From NCBI GenBank assembly GCA_014773175.1, contig VXCM01005693.1, positions 1 to 64,000 on the forward strand: a DNA stretch of 64,000 nucleotides, in the 5' to 3' direction. Below the pieces are notes generated by a model. It ran no database searches. It had not been told where the DNA came from and saw only the letters and a program-made list of their open reading frames with translations. The translations under genes and the position numbers were made by a program. Positions 1 through 12,576 of this stretch are shown in pieces; the stretch's first letter is position 1, and each line of letters opens with the position of its first letter. Origin of the DNA: Lucifuga dentata. Taxonomy: Eukaryota > Chordata > Actinopteri > Ophidiiformes > Bythitidae.

Positions 1-500
1 CAACCAACCAACCCCAGGCCAGCAGACACTGACTGCAGCTTCCTCCTTAAACACCAGGCAGTCTGCACCGTGCAGCTCGGACTGCAGCAGAATTTGCCAG
101 AAGAGCTGGCATTTTATTGGACACAGACATGGGGAAGACAGGAGGATCGTGGAGGTGGAGCTCAGCATTTAGGTGTTATTAAACCAGTGTTATAAAGAGG
201 TGCTTCAGAAATACAGAGACTTTGGTAGGTAACAGGATGATTCAGGGCCACAGAATGACCAGGACTGGAAAACGCAGAAGGATGGATTATGTAAAAGAAG
301 CTACAGATGAGAGGTTCGTGCACTCTGTCCCTGAATCTCACTGTCTGATGACCTCTGTAGCTCTAAGCAGCACCACGACCCTTGTAGACCACTAAGCCAA
401 ACGGTTTTTAAGGAGAAGGAGGGACTAGAGGCAGAGAGACTGTGTCGTATAGATGAAACTATATGAAGGAATATAGGTGATAGGAGAACAGGGCAAAGGC

Positions 501-558
<58 letters not shown>

Positions 559-2286
559 TCACGGCACCGATGTCACTATTGAAAACCACTTGAAGTGTGC
601 TCGTGGGTACGGGAGTTTTTAAAGTAGGCTGTCAGGCAGGTTTGAAGAAGAAATTGAAGATTCTGATTTAAGCACGCAATACCCCCTTAAGCAAAACCGG
701 GAAGGAAAAATTTTTAAATGTTAACGTAAAGGAATAGAAATCCCCAATCTGCTGCTACCTCCAATTTTATCCTATTTGATGGTATAATGGTGACTTTGGC
801 TGAAAATTCAGAGGTTATTTTCAAATTACTTCAACTTTTTTGAAAGAAAAGAACTCATGTCATAATTTGCAGTACTGAAGTGTTGAAAAGTTCATTTTAG
901 TAACATTTACTGTACATAAGGTATATATTGTTATCCATTTTATAAGCTTCACTGATAATGTGATATCTTTGTATTCACAATCTAAAGCTTTTTGGTTGTT
1001 TTACTTCACACCCATATTTTGTGAGACCACTCGGGGCCTGTTATGTATAACTTGTAGTATCACATGCATTCACTGTCTCAACTAATATTTGACCACTGCA
1101 TGTGTTTAGCTCACCTGTGATCTAGTAATTATGACTGAATAAGTAAAATCCAAACTCTCAGAAGTGCTTTGACCTCACATAACATCCGGACAGGCTTAAC
1201 TATCCTACATGCTATTACTGCTATTACAATGTGAACATAGTTTTTAAGACATGCCTTCTAGTATAGAATTCATTATACTCAAGATTAATGTGTTCTTCTG
1301 GCAAACTTGACTGTAATGTAGCTCTTATATATTAATATGTGGGTGCTTTAATAATAATATCAATCATTTTGGTTTGCATAGATTAAAAAAAGATCATCTG
1401 TGTCAGTTGAGCAAAAGAATGAAGCTTTGAGATTCATATTACCCTACATATTTAATGTACCACGTAATACATGGTACTTTACATACATTTATCTGTTAAA
1501 ATGCATATAAAAGCTCTTGCTAGACTCTTAATTCTCTGGACAAGAGAGTTAACAGAGAGAGAGAGAGAGACACAGGAAGTGCCCCACAACATGAGTTTCT
1601 GTTTCCATTGAGCAGGCGTCCTGTTAAAAGACACAGACTAGAGTTAGAGGATGAGAACATGCTGTTTGACACTTGCCTTGATTTTTCTGACATTCAGGCT
1701 GCTTTCTCTAGGCAGAGGCGAGTCCGGCTTGGCCTGGCCAGAGTCACATGACTGCCTCCTCTGTTTCCTTGGCATCTTCCTGTCCCCAGCTGTCAGCAGG
1801 TCTTTCACCGTGTCGCCATGTGTCCTCGATGCTCAGCCAACAAGGCTGTGTTTGTGGCACGGAGGGGTGAGGGCTCTTTCAGCTGTCTCATTCCTCCGGT
1901 GCTGGATAACACTGGGCCCAGCCTGCAGTCTCCACTAGACCCCATAACTCACCGCTGCTGCTCTGCTGCCAGCGCTCGCCACACAGGCCCGTCTGCTCAC
2001 TTTGTCCCATGAAGGTCTGTAGGGCAGGAAGTGGGAAGGGTAATTTTGTCCAGCCAGCACTCCGGAAGTAAATATACTTCAAAAGCTTGGATACAGATGA
2101 AATTCTATTGGTTGAATCATCATTGACAAAAAAGACAAAAGTACAACTTAGACAGTTAGAAGAGACTTTGACAATGATCCTAAGGAGCCCTGCAGTAAGA
2201 ACCATCCAGTCATGGATGGTTGCATACACAGTAATTCCATTCCAAGTCCATAAATGCTTTCAGTGTTTCAGTTTATCTCCAGATTC
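1..2286. other. noncoding stretch, left edge of window
   Basis: No gene recognised. Holds a CAAC-type short repeat at the very start, a (TG)n microsatellite and an (AG)n run at 1554-1571. The 95-codon frame at 1651-1938 has no recognisable domain, and another frame overlaps it; I do not call it. Confidence 0.6.
506..554. repeat. (TG)n microsatellite
   Basis: About 24 uninterrupted TG units, visible directly. Confidence 0.95.
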
Positions 2287-2290
2287 AGAG

Positions 2291-2873
2291 CTAAAGGACC
2301 ATACCATCCATTGTGCATGTTTGAGCCTAATTTTCAATTTTCATACGTTAGGTTACTGACAATCATTTCCCAAAGGATAAAACCATATTTCAGATTTCCT
2401 GATATTTTGCAAAACCTCTTAATCTTTCAAAGTCAAATATTCAAGCGATACATCCACCTTAAAAATCAATGTTTTGCCTGCTAATAGTTACGCCGCCTTA
2501 TGAAGTCACGGTCGATTAAATTTTTCAAAAAACGCAGGTCTTCTATATTCCCTGGTGGAGACATACATTCACTCTGCACTTTTAATTGTGCTTAAACACA
2601 AAAATTACGAAACTTCAAAACAAAAAAAAAAAAACCCTGAATACACATCTTGTTGGCGATGATGAATTACCTAACCCAAGAACATTTCAGGTATCAACAA
2701 GTTGATTTTAATAGCCTACCAGAATGAATTGAATCCAATGGAAGGTAGGAAAAACATTTTTTAACTCACCATTCCAGTAGTATGTTTTGGGAAATGATTG
2801 TCAGTAACCTTACATGCATGAAAATTGAATAAGGTAGGCTCAAATATGCAAAATGGGTGGTATAGTCCTTTAA
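2291..2873. mobile_element. TTAA-MITE, copy 1 (subfamily A)
   Basis: Non-autonomous DNA element with inverted ends AGGACCATACCA...TGGTATAGTCCT. The right flank is TTAA and the left flank has decayed to CTAA. Ends are followed inward by GCATGTTTGAGCC and TGACAATCATTTCCC. No coding capacity. TTAA targets fit Kolobok or piggyBac superfamilies; I cannot decide which from the ends alone. Orientation as in the copies at 6910 and 60174. Confidence 0.85.
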
Positions 2874-4531
2874 CTTTGGATGAATTCTGCAAACACAGTG
2901 CAGTGTTTAGTTCCCAACTACAGCTCAGAAACATTTTGAATCTCTTCCTGTCACATGCAGCCTGACAGAGGACAGAAAGACATAGAAAACAGTGGTCTGC
3001 CATACTTAAGGTTCTGCAGGTTTGTAGCTTTGAAAGGTTTGCTGAGCATATGCTGTATTATCTTTATCAGCACTACCCTGCTTCACGTTTCTTCAGCTGG
3101 TGACCAAGCATCTTCTCTGAAGCATTGAGGGTTTAAGTGCCTTGCTCAAGGGCAACCTTGTTTACGCGGAGATGATTCTAGTTGTTAACATGGATTAGCA
3201 TTAGCGGGCCTCGGGCCTCACAACAGTTCCAGCTATCTCCTGTGTTAAAGTTGTGTTAGTCGGCCAGAAGTGTGTGTGTGTGTGTGTGTGTTTTGGATGA
3301 GCAGGAATGTCACATATGCCCATCTTGTCCTCGGCCCTGCGTGTCCTCTCACAGCTGCAGGCTGTCCATTAGCAGAGGCACCAGTCAGACGGCCGTCTCA
3401 TGGGACTCAGTGGAACGGCGTCATTCCCCAGGGGGATCACAGCTGCACTCCATACCTCGGCTTCCTCTCCTCATGGCTTTTCTGGGACAACAAGCCTTTC
3501 TACTCCTCCCTTCATCAAACCGTCACTCCTTTTGTCAGTCTTTTCACCTCACAGCCATCATGTTGGCACCAGTGTGATTCTCAGTGTGGAAGTGGTCCTC
3601 CGGTTGTGTTAAAGGGCAGCAGGCAGGTGCTGCACGGTGGTCTGAGTGGACACAGCGAGTGGGTGAAAGAATCAGTCAGATTCACACACAGATTCCACAT
3701 TTTACACTCCATGTACCTGCAGAAAGGTTTTTTTTTTAATGTCCTGCTTTACATTCATAGAAATACATAAGCTCACACAGAAAGCTGCTCTCTACAACAT
3801 ATTCTCATGCTGTTGGCTACAGGGCAGCATCACTGGAACAACTGGGTATGTTGTGCCTTGCTCAGGGGCACCTCGACAGTATATGTTGTGGAATTGGCTC
3901 AGACTCTTTAGATTCACTGGGAACTGAAAGATTCTTTTGAAACCTAATGTTCTCAAAATATTTCCCTCTAACTTTTAATTACTGTCTCTTTACTGCTCAC
4001 CCCCCCCCCCCNTTTTTTTTTTTTTTAATCATTTAGGCAATTAATTGCCTAAATTTCTAAAATACAGATAAATTCAGTCATCTGCTCTCCTTCTAAATGT
4101 ACCAAAACTTTTTTTTATTTTGTCCTGCCGGTTATAATGTGAGAGCAGGTGTAAGTTTTTTATTTGTGAACGTTCTTTTTGAAACAAGACTTTTCAAATC
4201 CTTTGTGTAATATAATTCTCTCTACAGTCGCTGTCTTCTTTCCTGTTATATAGGATTTTCAGTATTCAGAGCCACTATTCCATTTTGATATGTATTGCAC
4301 CACTAGGTTACCTTGTAAGATCCATTTATCAACATTTCTAAAATCTGATGTATATAGTGGACTGCACAAAGATTATAACAGTATCATGTAGAAAGAATAT
4401 AAGGCTTATTTATGATAATTAAATGAGTGTCAAGCTTTTACACTTGCCTGCTGTCAGCTAGTCCTCCAGTATTCGCTTTGCCATTTACCAGGGAAGAATT
4501 GTTTCTCCACACACACACACACCCACACCCA

Positions 4532-4562
<31 letters not shown>

Positions 4563-6909
4563 TTTCACATGGTGTTGTAAAGGAAAGATGTTTAGCACTA
4601 GCTGTACCCCTTTCTCCTCCTTCATAATGTTTTTCCATGACTTTGTTTAGTTTATATAGATTGTATTTGATTAATTGCTTTATTTATTTGATAGCAGAAC
4701 TGTGCCAAGGGAAAATACCCTTTTATTAAAGTATGAACTGTTCCTTATAAACAGACTGGCTTCTTATTTGATTTATTTATTGTTTGTGAGAAGAAATACA
4801 CATTACTTATGAGTATTATTTCTTCTTAGTCTGGATTATCAGATGCAGGGCGCTAGGCTCAAACCAGCATCAGATTATCATAATTTGATTAACTTCTTAA
4901 GCTGTTTTCATTAAAAATACGTTGTTCATGTCTTTTTTATGCTAAAACATAATGACTTACTTTAAGCACTGCAATTTTTATCCTTGTACGATTGCTGATT
5001 TTGAGTAACATTTGTGGAGGCCCCTTTAAATTTTGGTTGTTCCAGATCCAAGGGCAGTTTCAGAATTTTTTATTTAAGAGTTCTTGAGATATATATATAT
5101 GCTAAAGTCAATCTCATGTAAAAAAAAAAAACATTTTTGACAGAATGGGGTGTAAAATGTTCATGCGTAGTCTATTTTCTATGTCTGTTAATGCATACAT
5201 CATACATCATTGTAATAGGTTATAAATGCTAATATGAGGCCTTAAACATCAAAACAAGCTTTTAGAATTTTTGAACCTCTGAGAGTCTGTATTATATGTG
5301 CAGAACAACATATAGTAATTGTTGCCTTTACAAATTCTACAGAATTTTTTTCCAGGGCTGATTGAGTTTCACACTTTTCCCGATATTTTTAATGTCCAAA
5401 AAGTGAGCTGGATTGAACTGAGGGACACTGCATAATGTGTGTAGACAAATGAAGCTCCTTTACTCTGTATCTTACCCATGGAGCCACAGAGAGTTCCCAA
5501 ATCCGGCCGACCACAGCTGCTCTCCAGGCCACGCTCTCTACATGCACACACTTTCATCTGCAGCTTAGCAGCTTATCTCTGGTTAGGGCAAACACAGAGA
5601 GTCCGCCTCTTGGCAATGTGATATGCCTTCCTCTCACAAATACGGCTATTTGTGTAAGCAAGGCGGTGCAGCCGCTCACCTTGAATCATCATTATAAATG
5701 GATTCTATCCCAACAAAACTCGCCAGGCCATATCACTGCTGCTTTATTCATTTCATGGTCACAGGCATCCAGATCAAAGATGTAAAATAACTATAGTAAC
5801 AGTAGCAATACTGATAATACATCACCATGAAATTTACTCTTAAAGTTTAAAGTATAAACTGTCCCCTTTATTTGCGAAAGTTTATTAGTTTTTCTTATAA
5901 ATTGATAAACAATTTGTGCAATACATTTAAAGTGCAGTTAATCACACGTAAATGCATTAACCTTGATACTTGAATTTTAAGATATCCATGTGGCCATGTA
6001 AAAGGCTGCATACCCATGTTACACCCACACAGGTACTTTCGGTCAGTTTGGCTGATTAGGACTTCTTTCTTCTCAGGACTGTGTGGGTGTGCACAAGTCT
6101 CTGTTTGACTGACATCTCCTGACTCTCCTGACTGGTTTGTTTCACCTGTTTGGGCAGGACAACTTCCACTTTTATGTGTCTTTAAGTCAGTGGAGTTTGA
6201 TGGCCTCAGTAAAACTCCTAGCAAAGCTCCACCCACTTCAGCTGCAAAGACTCAAATCATCCAGAAGAAGTGAAAACACCTGCGTGGGTGTGCAGGACCT
6301 TAAACCATTAAGCCCACTTTTAAAGTTCCCTCCTATGATGAGACAGACTTACTTATACTTAACCTGGAGATTTCTCAATTTCAAAGAGGAGTAAGCGTAG
6401 TTCTGGCATCCTGAGTTGGCTGTTAGGTGCATACAAAGTAAAAACAAAAAATAAATCATTTTCCAACTTTAAGAATCCTGCGACCACCCTCCGATGATAT
6501 GAAACATTATTTAATGTTTTCACAGCTGCTGAGCGTCTAACAGTCTAAACTGTTGCATATTCCTCTAATGTTAAACCCACTAGTAGAGCATTTATCTCCA
6601 TATATGATTAATTTACTAACTGATGAGAAAAATATGTACTTACAAAAATAAGGTGTTCATTTCTTTATTGAAAATTTGCACAATAAAACATTAAGTACAT
6701 TTGCTTTGAATTGATCTTCCAGTAGCAATTTACACTTTAAAAAAACCATGATTAGTTACCAATGATCAAATTAACTAATTGCTTTTTTTTTTTTTTTTTT
6801 ATNTTTTTTTTTTTTTTTTTTTACATTTAACAAGTTCATAAATAATTCTGAATCAGTGAATTCTGAGAACCATCAAACAATGGATCATTTCTTTTATAGC
6901 TTTACTAAA
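2874..6909. other. noncoding stretch with microsatellites
   Basis: No gene recognised. Contains (TG)n at 3271-3290, (CA)n at 4508-4562, a poly-C/poly-T junction with an N at 4012 and a T-tract with an N at 6803. The 166-codon frame at 3270-3770 starts inside the TG repeat and shows no domain. Confidence 0.6.
4508..4562. repeat. (CA)n microsatellite with CCCA variants
   Basis: CA repeat interrupted three times by CCCACA units; visible directly. Confidence 0.95.
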
Positions 6910-6942
6910 TTAAAGGACCATACCATCCATTTTGCATGTTTG

Positions 6943-7457
6943 TGTCACAGTTCTGCATGTCTGGTCCTCAGCTACTCACCTGCCATTTCTGCCTGCCTGG
7001 TCTTCAGCTACTCATCTGCCATTTCTGCCTGCCTGGTCTTCAGCTCCTCACCTCCGTTCATCAGCCTGATTCATTTCAGGTTTGGACGCTGCCACTAATT
7101 AGCACCAATCAGGCATGGATTTAAGCCCCAGTCTCACACTCACCCTTTGCCAGATTGTTCTTAGCTATCCTCGATGTAAGACTCTCCAGCGTTTATTTGT
7201 GGACTGACATTCTGTTACCGACTCGGCCTGTTTTGGACTATTCTGCTCGTTGCCCCCCTGGTTATCACTTCTGCCTTCTGTCCCCGACTCCGATTCCAGT
7301 CTCTGCGTTTGGACTCTTTGTTTGACTGTGTCAGTGTAGGCACTTTGTCCTGCCAGTTTTTCTGCCTGCCTCTGTTGGACTGAGAGCTCTATTAAAGATC
7401 TTTACTTGTTGGAGTTGTACTGTGTGCTGCATTTGGGTCCAAACCCCACCTGTCACA
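6943..7457 (+). mobile_element. solo LTR of a Ty3/Gypsy-type retrotransposon
   Basis: 515 bases bounded by TG...CA (TGTCACAG at the start, CTGTCACA at the end) and flanked by a perfect 5-bp duplication GTTTG (6938-6942 and 7458-7462). It has an ATTAAA signal near 7390 followed by a GT-rich run, and TGCATTTGGGTCC near the 3' end, as in many fish Gypsy LTRs. No internal retrotransposon genes remain, so it arose by LTR-LTR recombination. Gypsy assignment is by general resemblance. Confidence 0.82.
6955..7058. repeat. ~36-bp tandem repeat inside the solo LTR
   Basis: About three units built on CTGCCTGGTCTTCAGCTACT, with small differences between units. Confidence 0.8.
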
Positions 7458-8398
7458 GTTTGAGCCTAATATATTCGATTTTCATAAATGTTACTGACAA
7501 TCATTTCCCAAAGGATAAAATTGTATTTCAGCTTTCCTGATATTTTGCAAAATCTCTTAATCTTTCAAAATCAAGCGATACACCTACCTTAAAAATCAAT
7601 GTTTCACCTGCTAATAGTTATGCAGCCTTATGAAGTCGCAGTCATTAAAATTTTTTAATAAATGCAGGTCTTCTTTGGGACTATATTCTCCGGTGGAGGC
7701 ATACATTCATGCCATGCTTTTTATTGTGCTTAAAAGCTAAAATTACAAAACTTCTAAAAAAAAAAAAAAAACCTGAATACACGTCTTGTTTGTGATGATG
7801 GATTACCTATCCCAAAAAAGTTTCAAGTACCGACAAGTACATTTTAATAGCGTGCCAGAATGAACTGAAACCAATGGAGGTCTGGAATTTTTTTTTTTTT
7901 TTAACTCACCATTCCAGTAGTATGCTTTGGGAAATGATTGTCATGACTTAAGTGTATGAAACTTGAATATATTAGGCTTAAATATGCAAAATAGATGGTA
8001 TGGTCCTTTAAGTTGAAAGGCGGAAATAAAAAGCCCACAAACCATTAAACAATCAAATTATTCCCAATTTTCCAGATGTATTTCCATCTATGAGTGACTC
8101 CAGTTATGAATGATGACCGTGGATTCATGCCATCCAACACGTTTCTCTTTATTTGTCACCACTTTTACGTCTTTGTTTTCTCAACATGAGTCACATTCTC
8201 TCCTCTCGGTTCCAAACCTGAATGTGTGCATAGGGAAGTGCTGGCATACTATCATTTTGTTGACATGTAAAATGCAGACTGTGCTAAACCCGAGTTTCTC
8301 CCTGTCTTCCACAGTGATCTTCCAAAAAAAGTTCAAACTTCTTTGCTTGCATGTTCGTTTTAAGACTCAGATTCCAAAATAGCCGAAGGGTCCATTTC

Positions 8399-8651
8399 CT
8401 ACTGTATCATCCTGCATCCTCGCTTCTCTGCAGTCTGGCATAAAACTTTTTTTACTTTGACTTTGATCTGTTCTCCTTTCAGCTCCTCACTTATGTTGGT
8501 AATAGCCTTGGTGTTCATGGTGATTTTCCTCCCCGGTGCAGTGTAATGCTTAGATAATGCATTCACGCCTTTCGAAATGACAGCATTGGAAATAGTGTCC
8601 TCCCTGTCATCCACAAACCTGCTTCTGCTCCACAATTTCTTTGGTTCAGGA
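8399..8651 (-). other. unrecognised minus-strand open stretch, possible terminal exon or retrocopy
   Basis: About 84 codons open to a stop at 8399, rich in charged residues and looking more protein-like than its neighbours (VDDREDTISNAVISKGVNAL, then KIKVKVKKVL-like lysine pairs). It lacks an ATG start; an AG preceded by pyrimidine-rich sequence lies at its 5' edge. I do not recognise the product. It may be a chance frame. Confidence 0.2.
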
Positions 8652-11600
8652 CTTTGAAAAGTGTGTCAGGTAAAGGAATAAGAACTCTACTCCAACTCTC
8701 TTCACTTTAATCTTATTCAGCTGTTAGATCTGGCATAGCAAAGCAAAAGTTAGCTTTGTTGTAAAAACAGATATTTTACAAGTTCAAAAAGAAAGTTGAT
8801 TTTGTTTTTCTAAAAATATCTACATCCTTACTGCAGTATATGTTACTCAAACTTCTGCTTATGTAGTGTATTAACGCACCTCATTAACACATATGATATT
8901 TGATCTAGTTCAATATACAGTATGTTGCAAGACAGACAAGAAAAGTTGATCTACCTGTTTGAAAATGAACAGGAAATAATGTTTTGGAGTAGGACTGCAG
9001 TGCTGTGCTTGGCCCTTTCTTTTTTTTTTTAATTAATGGAAACCAAGATGAGTTTATCCCATTTACACTAAGATAAAGCAGATTAAGAGTATTTCCCATC
9101 CAAGCAAAGCCAGATAACTATTGAGTTTGCATTAGTTGACTCTAAAAATTAGCATTATCACCTTTTTTTAAAAAAATATTGTTGATGAAATTTTCTTAGC
9201 CCAAATTAGCTGATTGTCTATTTTAATAGCATACTAAACTGTACTGTACCATCCAACTATAAAGGCAGAGATCTCTATCTGTAGCACCAATACCTCTAGA
9301 ACCCGGCACTGTATGAAGTTGATATTCAGCAGGTTTATTGCTCAGGGCCCAAGGACGTGCAGTGTCGCATGTGAAGTTGTTTTGATGACCAGTTCTTGAA
9401 TTGAGCTGTGCTGGTAAAAAGTAGTTTGCGTGGCAGGATACACTCAGCATATACTCCAGTCCAGTGGTACGGTCTCAACCAGACCCTGTATAGCAAACAA
9501 AGCTAGCTCACGAGAACTTGCAGAACAAAATTATGGCAGGCTGTGGCACACACCGTAAAGTCTGGCCCTTTCCAAACAGGCAGGTTTTCAATGAGCACTG
9601 CACTAGTACATTTAATTTCTTACTTTACTGGAGTTTACAAGGAACTTGAAATCTTCTTCAACCCAAAGGAAACACCCATCCCAACAAAAATAAGAGAATT
9701 CTCAAACTGGATTAAAATTATATAATAATGCGATAAAAGGAGACATCATGTGTTCTGATTTCCACAGTCTTCACTGTATTTGAAGCATGGTGGGAATGTG
9801 AACAAGGAATCTGCTTAACTTCTTTGTACTTTCGTTTCTCCTCATTCCATGATTAATTTGTTAGGCACCTATAACTGGATCATTTATTGCTGTGCACTTA
9901 ATTATCATAACACAGCTAAGAAATTAATATCCTTGTGAACACTGGCATGGTTATTAGATAGAGTAAGTGAATGAAAATGCTCAGATTGTAGGCTTAAATA
10001 CCACGTTGCAGACAGAGAAAAATGTTAGTCTTTTTTCAGTGGAAGGTCTCTGGTGGCCGATTCATGGATTAATTGCTCCCCAGAAAGTGCTCAGCTATCA
10101 ATGATTGCGCAGCCTTTGCTCAGACAGCGACTTTCCAGGTTGTAATCCACTGATCTCTGTTAAGCTCACTCACTATCCTATGTTGATATTACTATACATA
10201 TCCATTACACCTTATATTTTTGGGTTGATCTACAGTTAGTTTCTTTGGAGAAGGGCTGAACCTCACCATGAAAACCCAAAACCCCAGCAAGTAGGGAAGA
10301 TGAACAGGAAGGTGTCTGCACACTGGGAATTTTCTAGATGTTGGAGAGCCTGTGGAGTCAAGTCTTGGCGTAGGAGTCAGATCAGGACAAGTTTACTTTT
10401 TGCATTCAGTTTTACTAAAATCATGTGTGTTTGTGGTTAGTGGGTTACTTATAAGGTCAAAATTATCCAGTTTTTTTTCCTGCTTTACATCGATCATTTG
10501 GTGGTTAGAATCAAACTTGGCAGTAATTCATTCATTAAAGAAATGTTCCATCACCTTATTATGATTATGTCATAGTGCTATGTCAGGGTGGCATATTAGA
10601 TGTTTTCAGACTAAAGGTTTATGAGTAAATTAAAAACTACTTTACTCCAGAGTAAGGAACTACATGATTCCTTTACTAGAGTAGGTATGGCATTGCTAAG
10701 CATAGTCCTGGTAAAAGACTAATTGAAAGAGTTGAAGACATTACTGCAAAATCTGTGGCAGGAACAACAACTTCTTCCTGCTTACAGTCTTAGAAAAATG
10801 GAACATTTAAAGAGACTGTAAGATGAGGAACTGTTCCCTTGTTTGTGTACAGTGTTGCATTTGTGTTGTTGAGAGACATAGGTTACACAGAATGGTCTTG
10901 TTGAGTAGAAATAAACCCCTTCTGTGTGTTGCCACAGGCAAAGAAATGCAATGATATGACATGACTTAAATATGGGGAAATGAGTAGCTGCCATAATATG
11001 TTCTGTGTGTTTTGTTTCCAGCAGATAGGCAGAGAGCTTTGAAATGTGGATTGGCACAGCAGGGTGCTAGCGTCTGTAAAGGCAAGATGCTAAATGCTTA
11101 GGATGAGAAGGACATGAGGTAGTCTATTACCAATATAGCAGCAAAGAGAGAAAAAAAACGCAAATCCAATGATAATGTACATCTGTTCCAGTGAATTTAT
11201 GAGCTTTGAACATTTTTTCATGTGGGATAAGTGGATCCTTTTTCTTACAGAATCTCAGAACTTCAAAGCAGATTCGCTTTGGATAATGCAAATGATAGGA
11301 ATATGCCAGCTTCTGAGCATGAAAAGAAAGAGGGGGAAAAAAAGGAGAATTAAAACTAATTGGCATGGCAGTCTTTTATGTGTGCAAAGAAGAGTAAAAA
11401 TAAAACACTTCAATTATTGTCAAGTTCATTGAATTAGGAAACAAGCTGACAGGGTGCTAAAGTTCGGTGTGCACGAACCAGCAGTCATTTCCATTAAATG
11501 TTACTTTTCACTGTCAAATTTGCCTTGTTGTATCTGATAAAACTATAATTAACAGGATTAAATCCACCAAATATCCATAAAGCTGATAGTGGCTCTGATA

Positions 11601-11846
11601 TTCTGCTGACCTGGGCGGGGCGAGGGTCATCTGCATGTGGGTCGAATTCTTCTCTGTCCATTGACACATGTCCAAATATGTGCAAAGAGTCTTCATTTCA
11701 ATAAATCACTATGTGAACAAAGTACTATAAAGCACTCTAAATCTACTCTATGGTAGATTTAGATGTCAACTGTTGGATGTGGAATCTCAAACATTGTCCC
11801 CATGTCACTGCTGAACATGTCATTGTAAAACTATGGACATTATTAT

Positions 11847-12010
11847 TGTCATGAAATTGCTGTTGACTACTTGTCCACCAGCCTTCAGTTTCTCTCCCCT
11901 GCATAGTCACCTGATTACCTCACCTGCTCCCAATTCCCTAATCAGCATGTCTGGATTTAAACCAGCCAGTTTTCTTTGTTCCCTGCCAGAAAGTTTTATT
12001 TTGTATGAAG
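11847..12010 (+). mobile_element. probable 5' fragment of a Gypsy-type LTR
   Basis: Begins TGTCATGAAA and contains CACCTGATTACCTCACCTGC and GGATTTAAACCAGCC, resembling the layout of the solo LTR at 6943 (GGATTTAAGCCCCAG). No matching 3' end was found. Assignment is by resemblance only. Confidence 0.4.
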
Positions 12011-12470
12011 TATACTGGGGCCTTTAAAAAGGCTTAAGGAGAAGTATGTTGTGTGGCATGTCTGCTTAATTTACATGAGCTGCAGTGCACCAAAGTCAGC
12101 CGGGGTGGTTTCTGCTTGCTCCAACCACTTCTTCTTCACCAAGCCTTTGTCCCCAAATGTGGATTTTCTGACTGCAGTAACTGACAACATAGTGGAAAGT
12201 GAGTATTCCTCCACAAATGCCCTACTTTCCCCTCCCAGTTGTGAAGAAAATGAGCTAAAGGTCAAAATTATATCACACAAGGTGACAATACCTTCCCATC
12301 ATTTTTCTGTGATGCCTCAGATTAATGATGCTACCAATAATAAGCTGCCACCAATGTCCAGGAGAGATTTTTCATCCTAGGCTATCTTCACCATCCATTT
12401 GTGTCTGTCTGACTCCTGGACAATATTTATAGTTGACTATCTTCATTTTTTTTTTTTTTTCCCCCCACAG

Positions 12471-12576
12471 GAAAAGCAAAACTACATTTGTCATCTTTGG
12501 AAAGCAAAGATCCGTGGAGGATGAAGGCGAGTTACAGCAGCACTGGCTAAAAACCGAAAGAACTTGTTTAGATTGA
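12471..12576 (+). other. candidate terminal exon, product unknown
   Basis: A strong polypyrimidine tract and CCACAG end at 12470. The next 34 codons (KSKTTFVIFGKQRSVEDEGE, then LQQHWLKTERTCLD) end in TGA at 12574. An AATAAA occurs about 170 bases further on. No upstream coding exon or donor could be matched, and the peptide is not recognised. Confidence 0.15.

Larger units (their letters stand above)
6910..8011. mobile_element. TTAA-MITE, copy 2 (subfamily A), split by a solo LTR
   Basis: TTAA flanks at 6910-6913 and 8008-8011 with inverted ends AGGACCATACCA and TGGTATGGTCCT. The left arm breaks off after GCATGTTTG at 6942 and resumes at 7458 with TTTGAGCC, because a solo LTR has inserted. 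Without the LTR the element is about 580 bases, like the other complete copies. Confidence 0.9.

Noticed and set aside
1651..1938. 95-codon frame with a hydrophobic start
   Set aside because: No signal peptide pattern I would trust, no family recognised, overlapping frames on both strands.
3270..3770. 166-codon frame on the plus strand
   Set aside because: Starts inside a TG microsatellite, overlaps other frames of similar quality and has no recognisable domain.
12051..12380. 109-codon plus-strand frame
   Set aside because: Low-complexity composition and no domain; an opposite-strand frame covers the same bases.
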